From Trema orientale (lineage: Eukaryota > Streptophyta > Magnoliopsida > Rosales > Cannabaceae), in NCBI GenBank assembly GCA_002914845.1, contig JXTC01000045.1:368553-432552 (forward strand): a stretch of DNA of 64,000 nucleotides. The letters are read 5' to 3'. Of the stretch, positions 12,773-23,711 are shown one piece after another. The stretch's first letter is position 1. Each line of letters starts with the position of its first letter. The notes below the pieces were generated by a model, which was not told the DNA's origin, made no database searches, and saw nothing but the letters and a program-made list of their open reading frames with translations. The position numbers and the translations under genes were made by a program.

Positions 12773-12812
<40 letters not shown>
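12599..12812. repeat. GA/CT microsatellites at the GTE promoter
   Basis: Two GA runs, about 12599-12618 and about 12775-12812, sit at the presumed 5' end of the GTE gene. CT-rich (Y-patch-like) tracts read on the gene's strand are common in plant core promoters and leaders. Confidence 0.7.
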
Positions 12813-12813
<1 letters not shown>

Positions 12814-13586
12814 ATTGGCTAGCTACTCTCCCCAAAGATTTAAGAAGCCACCGGCTCTCTCTTCCAGAACCCGTTTGAGAAATCTCAGCCGTTGGATTCG
12901 ATCTAAGGAATAATCGGACGGTGTTGGTATGCCAATCTCTGGATCTTGACCGAACACGGATTAGATGCTGTGAAACCCTTTATTACCGCGTTTTATCATT
13001 AAAATTACTTCATTTCCCGTGTGTCTGACACGTTGCTTCATCAGATTAACAATTATTGCAGCAGATCTAGAAGATATTAAGAGAGGGAAAAAAAAAAATA
13101 ATACGAGATGAAAAACCTTTTTTCTTTAATATTTTGACTATATTTGGAACAAAAAGAAAGAAAATAATAATTTTTTGTGGACATTTGATTGGTGTTTAAA
13201 TCTATCACCGTGGACGTTCATGTAGCGTATGAATTCACCAAAGAAGATTCCAGAGACTATGCATACTTTGTCAATTTTTCGGTCCACGCATGAGACACGG
13301 AAAGTCACAATGAAGTAGGGTGGTGATCTGGTACGACGCATCAGCTCCATGACAAATATATTCGTGCACCCTCAATAGAGCCGTAGCTTACACGCTCGGA
13401 AATATCTTCTTCCCTTTTCTTGTTTATAATTAACTATAATTATCTATCTTAATATGAGAATTGTAATTTTTCTTCTCTTGGTTAGCGTTGATTAGACGTG
13501 TTAAACTAGAAGTTTTTTTTTTGGTCTTTATTAGGGAAATATATGGATCTTAGAAATATGTCAGTGACTTTTAAAGCGCCTTTAGT
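12813..13586. other. Intergenic spacer upstream of the GTE gene
   Basis: Mixed-composition sequence grading into AT-rich DNA. A few short frames (such as 13138-13350) show no domain. Nothing else is supported. Confidence 0.35.
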
Positions 13587-14424
13587 AGGGGCGGAGCCAC
13601 ATGTGGTTAGGCGCAAAACTCTTCTAAATTTTATTTTGTTTTGGGGTCATTATCAAAAAAAAAATTTGGATTTTTTTATTTTAGCAAAAAAAACCTTAAA
13701 TTTTTCATTATATGAAATAAAACCTTGAATTTTTGTAATTATAGCAATAAAAATTTTGAGTTTTTGATTATATCAAATAAAATCATGAGATTTTGAAATC
13801 CAATTAAATTGAAATCAAAACAGATATAAAATCAATGAATATATAACATTATTAAGAAACGATTTTATTTTTTAAGTGTTCTGTACTCATGAAATATTTT
13901 TTAAAATTTTGTTTTAACTAAAAAAATAATAATTTTCAATATAGAATGACATAGCTTTCGTCCAATTGAGATACTTGTCAATGTAAATAATTTTGCATAG
14001 TCGTGCATGACAATTGACAATGTACACTAAGGAAAAATAGGTCGTTTGACTTATTCTGTAGGCTAATTTGATTTAATTTTATAATTCAAATGTTTTATTT
14101 GATATAACTAAAAACTAAAGATTTTTTTTGCTAAAATTAAACAAAGATAAGGTTTTTTTTTTATATAATCGAAACCTAAGGTTTTTTTTTTTTGTTAAAA
14201 TTAAAAAAACTCAGGATTTTTTCAATAATAACCTTTTCATTTTTTTGTAAATAATATTTTTTTTTCCTAAAATTAGTTTTTGTCTCATTTTAATTAGTAT
14301 TTGTCCTCCCTTAAACTTGTAAAATATTTTAAGTATGCTTTTCAAGTTTTAAGTTAAACATTCTTATAATTGAAGAATATTTGACTTTTACCCCTCCAAA
14401 TAAAATTTCTAGTTCCGCCCTCAC
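13587..14424. mobile_element. Possible TIR element bounded by GGGCGGA motifs (~840 bp)
   Basis: The left edge reads TAGGGGCGGAGCCACATG near 13587. The right edge, reverse-complemented, reads GTGAGGGCGGAACTAGAA near 14424. These short GC-rich ends bound an AT-rich interior that repeats phrases such as 'ttataattgaaac' and poly(T) runs. I see no transposase and no clear target duplication, so the borders are tentative. Confidence 0.4.
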
Positions 14425-16958
14425 CTTGAGAGAGAATAATCAAAAAATTTCAGAGCATTAAGCATGAATTTTGCTTAGCATTTATAGTGGATTCCAAACC
14501 AATGTATATTGCTAACTCATTGAAGAAATGCTAGTTTCCCCATTTGGGTTTTACCAAGATTGTTTCCCTCAATAACTCTTTTGATCATTGATCAATTTCT
14601 TTAATCTTTTCACAATTTGTAATCGCTCAATCTTTTCTCGTTTTATTTCTAATGGATTGCTATGGCACAATCTTTCAAAAGCAAATCTTATATTATTATA
14701 ATGAATCCATTAACCATATAATTTTATATATGGGTCATGTTTCAATAGAGTTTTTTATTTTTGCTCCATGGATGAGTATTTTGATAAAGTTGACAATGAC
14801 TTGCAATAGTAAATCATTTTACCTACAACAATTCTATTTTAATTTTTACAATAGCTCCATTCTAATTTTTTAGAGAATCATCTTTCCATTGAGGTAGGAA
14901 TAAGACTTTTTAAGGAAAATAATTTGAGCTGATTTTTTTTAAGAAAAAATTTTTATCAAAATTATTATTATCATTAATAGATTGATATATATGATTTTTC
15001 TTTTCTTTTTGTTGAAAAAGTTTTGATAATTTTTTTAAAAAAAAATATACATGGTTAGCATTTAGATTGTTGTTGTTTTTTTGTTTTTTTGTTTTCAAGG
15101 ATATGCACAAGTTGTTTGTTTTGAATCTTAGGTTGTTTTTTTTTTTTTTTTCAAGAATATGCACGAGTTGTTTGTTTTGAACTAATACACATTTAATTTT
15201 ATTTTTTATTTAAAAAAAAAAAAGAAATGTATATGAATATTATGTAGTTCTAGAAGATATTAAGGGCTTGATCTTTTGTCAATTGTTTAAGTAGATTTTT
15301 TTTTGAGAATATATACAAGATTAATTTTTTTTTTTCCAGAGAATATATACACAATTAGAGAGAAATCAAGCATATTGTTTTATTTATTTATTAGTATTAT
15401 TTTTATTGTTTTAATTATCATTACAAGTGAAGTCCTAAAAAAAAGATGAAACAAGAATTTTGTTGACTACATAAATAGTTAGTTTTATATTAAAAAAATT
15501 AGTTAATCTAGAAAAAAAAAAAGAGAATACGTGTAAGAATAAAATTTTAAAAAAGAAAGAAAAATTGTTTTGCACATAATAAAGAATTAGAATAAAAATA
15601 CAGGAATGGAATGGGAATAAAAATAAAAAGAAATGAAATAGGAATGAAAAAAAATGAAAAATGGATTGAAAAAAAAATTAAGTTACTTTTTTTTTTCATG
15701 AATAACTTTCTATATTTATATAGGTATTAATTACTTTTTTTTGTGTGCAAAATTACTAATATTATTATAACTATCAGATGAAAATCCAATACCCAAATTA
15801 GAGAACTCATCCATAGAGTAAAAACAAAAATCTCCATTGAAGCATTACCCATATATATATATATATATACAAATCTAATATAGACTTTATAGTTAGCAAT
15901 TTTCCATTTTAATACATAGGTACTTTTGTCAACGTACATAAAAATACACGTATTTTTTTACTAAAAACATATAATGCACATAGTTATTTTTTAGTCGTAT
16001 GAAATAAGTTTCACCAATTTCATTTTTTTTTATCTCCAGTTTTAATTTTCTTTTAAGAAGCTCAATTAGTTTTATCCCAATAATTTTTTTTTGTTAATAT
16101 CTATGATGTAATAGTAATTTTGTTTTCAATTCTTTAATATTTAATCAATTGCAATAAATAGTACATAAAATTTATGATCAATCAATTAAACTCTATGATA
16201 AATATAAATTTTTATATAAAATTTGTGACTTTTATAGGACTTGTCTTGTAACCACTTATTTAAACAATTTTTTGTCTTTTTAATCAAAAAAGTGGAAATA
16301 CTTTTCAAAAGCATGTTTGGTAAACTATTTTTATTTTTTTCTTTTCTTAATTTGAAGCAAAATTTTAAATTTCTGAAATAACCATAATCATTTGCTCTAA
16401 AAGATATCACAAACCAGCCCTTGGCATTTTTCTTTATACTATCAATTTATTCTTTAATCAAATATTAGATAATTCATGTTAGATTTTGGGAAATTGATAT
16501 AAATAGTAGTAATTTTGACTAAAATAGTTTTTTTAGTAGTCTTTTGAAAAATAATTTTTTTAGTAGTATTTTAGTGTTTTGTACCCTGTGTGATGGAGGA
16601 TCACGCAATTAATCACAATTTATGACTATTGATTAATTTTATAGTCACAAATTATGTGACCACTCGTCACATAATGTATGACACTATTAGAAATTTCAAT
16701 TTGAAAAATAAAACTACTAAAAGGTCATAAAAAAAGTGCTACTAAAAAAATTATTTTGTGCCAAATTAGTACTACCAAGATTAATTTCCCTCAGATTTCC
16801 ACGTGAGAGAGCCATACACTTAAGGTCCCTGAGGTAGCGTTTCTCTTCATTTATATTAGGTGACAATAATCACCAATTTTCAATATATGACAAAATCACT
16901 TCAACTTGGAAAATAAAATCATGATAATTGCAACTTTAATAATGAAGGAATATTTTAT
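14425..16958. repeat. AT-rich region with inverted and tandem sub-repeats
   Basis: No genes. A block at about 14725-14800 (+) recurs as an imperfect reverse complement at about 15785-15865; both contain ATATATGGGT, a CAATRGAG motif and ATGGATGAGT. A short tandem duplication (about 15095-15125 and 15153-15182) repeats ATATGCAC(A/G)AGTTGTTTGT. The phrase TACCAAGATT(a)TTTCCCTCA occurs at about 14552 and 16776 in the same orientation. These look like pieces of one or more dead transposons. Confidence 0.45.
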
Positions 16959-17054
16959 TACCGTCTAGCAAATATGGCATGCACGTACGTACAGATGGTA
17001 AAATATAAACAAGAATTGTACGTACGTGCATGCCATCAGTAAATACAGACGGTA
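16959..17054. repeat. Foldback with a perfect 19-bp stem
   Basis: ATGGCATGCACGTACGTAC at 16974-16992 is exactly reverse-complemented at 17018-17036, leaving a 25-base loop. Outside it a second short stem, CCGTCT (16961-16966) with AGACGG (17047-17052), closes a hairpin of about 96 bases, flanked by TA on both sides. It could be a tiny Tc1/mariner- or Harbinger-like MITE or a hairpin transcript; the sequence alone cannot decide. Confidence 0.7.
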
Positions 17055-18618
17055 TAATTGAGATTTTAAAAATTTGACATGGAAATATGTGTATGCTAAA
17101 AATTTGTAAATTTATTAGTTTGTGTATTATATTATGAGAAAATTCTATTATAAGAGTGACAAATTTCCTCTCAAATTTTTAAAGCGTCCGATTAAATCAA
17201 ATGGATAATAAAATAGAGGTGTATACAATAAAAAGTGTAGTAGCTCTTTCAAAAAAAAAAAAAAAGAAGATGTAGTAGCACACAGAATTGTGCTCTATTC
17301 ATTTCAACTACGATTTGCTTAGAAAAAATAAAGTGTACCCGAATCTGCTGTTGTGTGAATTATAAGAATTATATCTGTATAATATCCGTAGTACTCGATG
17401 GCATGAGAATTACGACTCAGACATAATAGTGGATTGGTTTGGCACTGTGAGATAGGAAAACAAATATAATTTTGGGATGAAAATTAATCACCTGCTAAAC
17501 ATAAAAGAAAAAAATAAAAAAGAAAAACATATGGGAGAAAATCTGGCCATGGCTAGTGAACTTCGACAACCAAGACCTCGTGATTGAACTCTCCCAAATT
17601 TTATGGTCATGATCGAACAACAAGTATGCTAAACTGCAAAAGAATGAAAGTCTATGTAGATGATGGAAAAGAAAAACCAATAACTTTCATGATAGCATTC
17701 TCCTTGCTGATCAAAACCATTACCACATATGGATTATTCTTCATCTACTAAATTTGACTACAAATAAGCCACGGATCTATTTCTTCTTATGATTTATCTT
17801 CTAACTTTTGTTCTAATATGTTAAAATTCTTACTTATAATTTATGGCCCCTATTCTACATGTCAATTAGTCAAATTTAGGGGTTTTCTTTTGGTGTATAT
17901 TAGATTTAGATGCGATTATTGCACATTAATTTCTTAGCAAAAGGTAGGGATTTTCTTTTTTCTTTCACCTTGTTTAGATTCGGGGGAAATCAAATTTTGA
18001 GTGTGAGTAATTTAAGGACTAATGGCCTATATTTTCTTTTTAATAGTCTAATTTATTTTTTCTTATTTTATGGTGAACATTAACAATTCTTGAACTGGAA
18101 GCCTTTAAAAGAGTAACTATGATTATCATGAAATTTCAAAAAGAATCTGGAACATTAGCAATTCTAATCCAATAATGGCCGTTACCTGCAAGTATTTTGT
18201 TTTTCCATGAACAACAAAAAATGCGTTCATTTTTTATTTTTTTTAGAATAATATGTTCGGTGTTTGGCAGAGATTGTCGACAGAGAAATAAAAAAGAGGT
18301 TGTTGATGAAAACTTTTGTGAATAATGCTTATATAATAAATTGGGTACACTCTTATTTTTTGGATCCTTGGATGAAAATCCAACGCTTTATAAAAGGCAC
18401 ACATACGTAGGGCAAAAGTACCACTCCTACAATATAATCCTCCTATATTATAATTATTACTACTTTAAAAAAGTAGGTGTATAAACATATTTATGGTGTA
18501 GTTTGCCAAGACTTTTGTTTTTATTTTTTTAAACATAAAAACAAAAGTACTTTTTTTTATTTTGTTTTTTAATTTTCAAAAACAAAAAATTATGTTTGGT
18601 AACTAATGTTTTTAGTTT
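17055..18618. other. AT-rich intergenic DNA
   Basis: No gene or clear repeat recognised. Confidence 0.35.
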
Positions 18619-18768
18619 AGAGGCGGCTATAGTAAGGGCGTCCCTACGTAAGGCCCCTGTTTATACACCGTTTGATGGGAATCTGTGGGGAATCTGTTTA
18701 TACACAGATTTATCAAACGGTGTATAAACAGGGCCTTACGTAGGGACGCCCCTACTGTAGATGCGCCT
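18619..18768. mobile_element. Mutator-type MITE, copy 1 (150 bp) with 9-bp target duplication
   Basis: A 150-bp foldback element. The left arm contains GGGCGTCCCTACGTAAGGCC followed by TGTTTATACACCGTTTGAT, and the right arm is nearly its full reverse complement. The flanking 9-mer TTTTAGTTT occurs at 18610-18618 and again at 18769-18777, as expected for Mutator-superfamily insertion. The interior has two GGAATCTGT phrases. It has no coding capacity. The same family recurs at 52460-52631. Confidence 0.88.
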
Positions 18769-20570
18769 TTTTAGTTTTTGTTTTCTAAAATAAAAAATAT
18801 TGGTGACTAGTACTTTTCACTTTTGAAAGTAAAAATCAAAAGGAAGAGCAATAAAAGAAAAAAGAAGAGATAATGAAGTCTGAAGAGAGAACAAGTGGTG
18901 ATATTTTAAAAATAAACTTTAATAAGTGATATTTTTCTAAATAAATTGGAAAGTTCTCAGATAAAGGTGTACCCTTTTTTACAATTTTATTTTGACACAT
19001 ACTACTTTTAAAATTTTGAAAATATCATTTGGAAAAATATTTAAAACAATACCACTTTTACAAGAGACTATAGAGAGAGAGAGAGAGAGAGAGATAATGA
19101 TGAGAGAGAAATGGTGATGTGAGTATAAATATATTTGAATTTTAATACTAGGCTTTCTATTTAAAATAATTTTAAAGGTAAGACATTTTTGTAAGCGACA
19201 ATTAGTATTTGGTAAGTTTGCTTTTTGTCTGATTATTTCATAATATGTGGTATGAAAAGCAGTTTTAAAAGCAAACTATTTGTTAAAAGATTTCATAAGT
19301 GATTCGAACATAATCAAATTACTTTTTTATTAAAAAAATTTACTTTTTTACAACTTTTTTGAAAGGATAACACTTGAGATTCTAACTTTTGTACCAAATT
19401 TTTAATATTAACACATGTATTATGTGATTTATCACCACTCAATTAGTGATAATATTTAATCTATTTGTGGTAAGTTTTAGCACACTAATTAGATGGTGAT
19501 AATTTATATATCACATGTGTTATTACAAAAAAATTGGTACAAAAATTAGGATATGTAATGCTATCTTCTAACTTTATCATAATAAAAGTTTATCAAAACA
19601 ACATAACTATACCAAATTGGCCCTTATTTTCAAGTCGGTGAAAGTGGTGCTTTTGTTATCTAGAAAATGAATTTGTGAATTACAAAAGTTAGAATAAAGA
19701 AAGAACTAGAAAATGTTGTGTGGAAGACATTTTTACGAGCTAAAGTAGATAAATAGCGCTTTTATGATGCACAAATTAAACCTAAAAACAATTTTTTATA
19801 CCTTCAGTCGTCGCAGGCTCAATCTAGTTGATAACCATGCAACCTATAATATTAAGATTTAAGATTGGAATCTACAATGCATTTGAAATAAAACACAAAC
19901 ATTTTTAGCATCTAATGTGGAATAGGTCTATATTTTTTTAGGAAATCAATCTGCGTGACACTTTTGGTGGTTGATCTTTTTATTTCAATAATTTTTTTTT
20001 TTTAAGTTTAGAAAAAACATCCACCGAACTAAGGCTAGTTTGGAATTGCTTTTACAACTCACAATTATAATTATAAAATAATTTTCTATGACTTGCGTTT
20101 GATATACATGTTTTTTACCATATTATTACATAATCTATTGTCTAAAAAGTAATTTTTGGAAGAAAACTGTTTGGTAAAACATTTAATAAATGATTGGTAC
20201 TTTCACATTATTTTTTGGGATTATGACATATAGTACGACTTTTAGAAAAATAATTCCAAAAATACGACTTGGCTCAGTGCATTTATTTTTATACGACTTT
20301 TTGGACAAAGTGTCCTCTTTTTTTTATTACTCTATACACTTCATTAGTTTTTTTTTCCTAATTCTTTTTTTCTTCTTAAAAGAAATCCTCTTCTTTTTAA
20401 TCCTATTTTTTTTATTCCTATAAAATTGGTTTTTTTTCCCTAATTATTTTTTTCCTTAAAAAAAAAAATGGCCTCTTTTTATTAGTCTATACACTTCATT
20501 GTTATTTTTTTCTTTTCTTTTTTTTTTCCTTAAAAAAAATTCTCTTACAGTTTAAGGAATCGCAATTAGA
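18769..20570. other. AT-rich DNA with T-rich duplicated stretch
   Basis: No genes. A GA run lies at about 19074-19095. Near the right end two related T-rich stretches (about 20310-20400 and 20470-20550) both contain CTATACACTTCATT, suggesting a local duplication next to the minisatellite. Confidence 0.4.
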
Positions 20571-21390
20571 AACCAATCTGGTTGCTAGAGAAATCAAATT
20601 ATTTTGCTACATAGAAATTAGTTTGGTTTCTAAGAAATCTTTGCGATTTTTTGTGATTTACTTAGCTATAGAACATTCTGCTAAAAGGAAATCAAATTGG
20701 TTTCCAGGAAACCGTTGTGGTTTCTTGTGATTTACTTAGCTACATGATGTTCTGCTACATGGAAACCAGTTACTTTTGTGATTTCTTATGATTTACTTAG
20801 TTACATGATATTCTACTAAAAAGAAACTAAACTGGTTTTCTGAAAACCTTTGTAGTTTCCTGTGATTTACTTAAATACAGAGAGTTTTACTAAAATGAAA
20901 CCAAACTGGTTTCCTAGAAACCTTTATGATTTTCTATGATTTACTTACATACATAGCATTCTGCTAAAAGGAAACCAAACTGGTTTCAGAAAACCTTTAT
21001 GGTTTCCTCTAATTTACTTACGTACATGACATTCTGCTAAAAAGAAACCAAATTGGTTTCTAAGAAACTTTTGTACTTTCCTGTGATTTATTTAGCTACA
21101 AGACATTCTGCAAAAAGAAAACCACAATGATTTCCCAGAAATGTTCATAGTTTCATGTGATTTACTTACGTACAGGATATTCGGCTAAAAGAAACCAAAA
21201 TGGTTTCCAGAAAACTTTTGTGCTTTCCTATGATTTACTTACGTACATGATTTTCGGTTAAAGAAAACCAAACTGGTTTCCAAGAAACCTTTGCAGTTTT
21301 CTGTGATTTACTTACTTACAGAACATTCCGCTTATAGAAAACCAAATTAAACTAAATTAGTTTCTAAGAAACCTTTGTGGTTTCCTGTAA
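20571..21390. repeat. Minisatellite, ~74-bp period, ~11 units
   Basis: The anchor GATTTACTTA, or a one-base variant, starts at 20655, 20729, 20790, 20864, 20938, 21011, 21085, 21159, 21232 and 21305, so spacing is 73-74 except for one 61-base unit. Each unit also carries an ATTCTGCTAAAA-like phrase and a short inverted repeat, GGAAACC...GGTTTCC, around AAACT. Units are diverged by several substitutions, so the array is not recent. No open reading frame spans it. Confidence 0.88.
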
Positions 21391-23616
21391 AAAAAAAAGA
21401 TCACTTATTTACTAAAATGTCACCGCGTTTTCTAACTTTCAGAGTATTTGGGAAAATGCCATAAAAAGATCGTATGGATTTTTATTATTTTTGAAAGGTC
21501 GTAAATTTGGTATTATTTTTTGAAAAATAGGTATAAGTGTCTAAAACCCTTATTTTTTAGGAGCAAGAAAATTTACGTTTTAGCTTGTCTCTAGATTCAT
21601 TAGTCATAATTTCTCTAAACAACACGCCCAACTGGCTGCCCTACTAGTTATACTAAAAAGAGTTACTTATGAAAATACCACCTAATTTTTTTCAGTTTCA
21701 AGTTTGGAGTTAAGTAGCCAAATACAATTTTTTAAGATACATAAATTAAAGATAATAAGCAACAACGCATTATACGCTGAGTGATCTACCACTATTAGTG
21801 GCTAAATTTCTATTTTGAAATTAATTTGGGTGGTAAACAAAAATAAATTTATTGAAAAGAAAAAGTGATTAGAACAAAAATACTGATTGTTATAAATAGT
21901 TTATTGGTTCTAATAAGTGGTACTAATCAAGATTTTTCCGAGTTTTTGCCCGGATTGGTCCGCCCATTCTAGTGATGCAAGATGGGTCGATAGCTCGTTC
22001 CCTTTAAGTAGGTCCTGATGAGTTTGGGCGTTCTAACCCAATGGACTTGGCTGATGATTGGCCTTTTACTAGCTATCTGGGTTAACTAAGCCCATTATCA
22101 TGTTTAGTTTTTAAAAGAAATCAATTTTTTTTTTCGAGGGGCAAAGACATCAAATTTTATTGATACCTTTTATTTATTTTTTGTTTTTTCATATTGATTT
22201 TGAAATTACAATAAACTTTATAAGAGATAATGACAAATAAATACCCTCCCTTTTGACTTTTCTAAAAAAGAAAAAATCCTATTTTTTCAATTCTGCAATA
22301 TACACAATACCTTGATTTTTATATTTATGCAAATCTTTATTATGTGATGGATAATTTGGTATTTTAATAATGAAAATGATGATATTATCCCTCATTAACT
22401 TAATAAAAGGCATTAAAAATTAATATAATTTTGAAAAATATTTTATAATTAGCTTAATTATTTTTTAATTTAAAACTGAAAAAAATTACAAAATATGTAT
22501 AAGACATTTTATTATAAAATACTTAGGGTTTAAATATTTTAAATTACTTAGAGAGTGGTATTTGTGTCTTTTATTTAGCTCGAGTATAAGTTTGTAGAAG
22601 TCTGAAATGTCGGATATTATTTTGTAGAATTAAAAAGTTATGATTTTTTTCCAGAAAAGTAAAAAACTATGGTAATTTTTTCTCATTATACCCACGTTAA
22701 TAATATGTCTAATTTTAAAGTCATTTTTAAAGAGAAGTTCAAATTTATAGTTTGCAAATTATCATTTTTCATAAGGAGAAAAAATTTCTCTATTTAATAA
22801 ATTGGTTACTACAATAAGAGCTATACAATTTGGAATTTCATGTCTACTTTTAAAGCAAGGCTCATTATAGAAAAACTAGGTTTCCGCTTTATTTCATTTC
22901 CAAGAATGAGGAATAAAACAACAAAAACTACCACCATTTGATATACAAGTAACTCGCTGAGTTGATCACCATAAGTGCAACAACTTTAGAATCATTTTAT
23001 AAGACACAAAAGGAACCTCGAAGATACCAAAGATCTGGATATACACAAACAAAAGTTATAATATAGTATCAACTCAAACCAAATATATCTTTGTAAATAG
23101 TGTAACATCTATATTGAAAATCTTCCATATGAATCTTGTAAGACTAAAATCTAAAAGAAACCCACAAAAAATTGAAGAAAAATAACGGAAATAAACAAAA
23201 TCTACATATAGAGCTCGGTTATGGCAGGATTAAACTCACATGAAAATAAATTTGTAGAACAAAGACCTTTACATATATAGAACTTTTCTTAAATAAAGAT
23301 TAGAGAAATTCTATAAAAAAATGAGATAATTTGTTGATCTATCTCTCCGGTGGAGTAGAAAATAACGTAAAGAGTAAAAAAAAAAAAGGAGAGGAATTAA
23401 GATAAAGTTTTTTGAAAGATAGAAAGGCCGTGTGTTTGTTTTGTTTTGTTGTTGTTATTTTTTGTTTTAGTTTTCGTTTTTGTTTTTTAATAGTATTGAA
23501 AGGTATAAATATATATATATATTTATAATCTATACAAAAAAAGGCAGATATAACTTAATAAAAATTCTGAATATCAATGTCTTTTCTAGGCCCTTGCCTG
23601 TTAATTTACACAAGTA
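21391..23616. other. AT-rich intergenic DNA
   Basis: No gene recognised. A G+T-rich run occurs near 23430-23490 and a short TA run near 23511-23522. Confidence 0.35.
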
Positions 23617-23711
23617 CTTTTTGATAGGAGTGACAATTCGTTTTTGCGGGTCGTGTTCGTATCGTGTCAATGTCTATATATTATAGCATATACCTCAAAC
23701 CGAACCCGACT

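Noticed and set aside
20571..21390. CRISPR array
   Set aside because: The spacing is regular, but the whole 74-bp unit is repeated without unique spacers, and the context is a plant nuclear genome.
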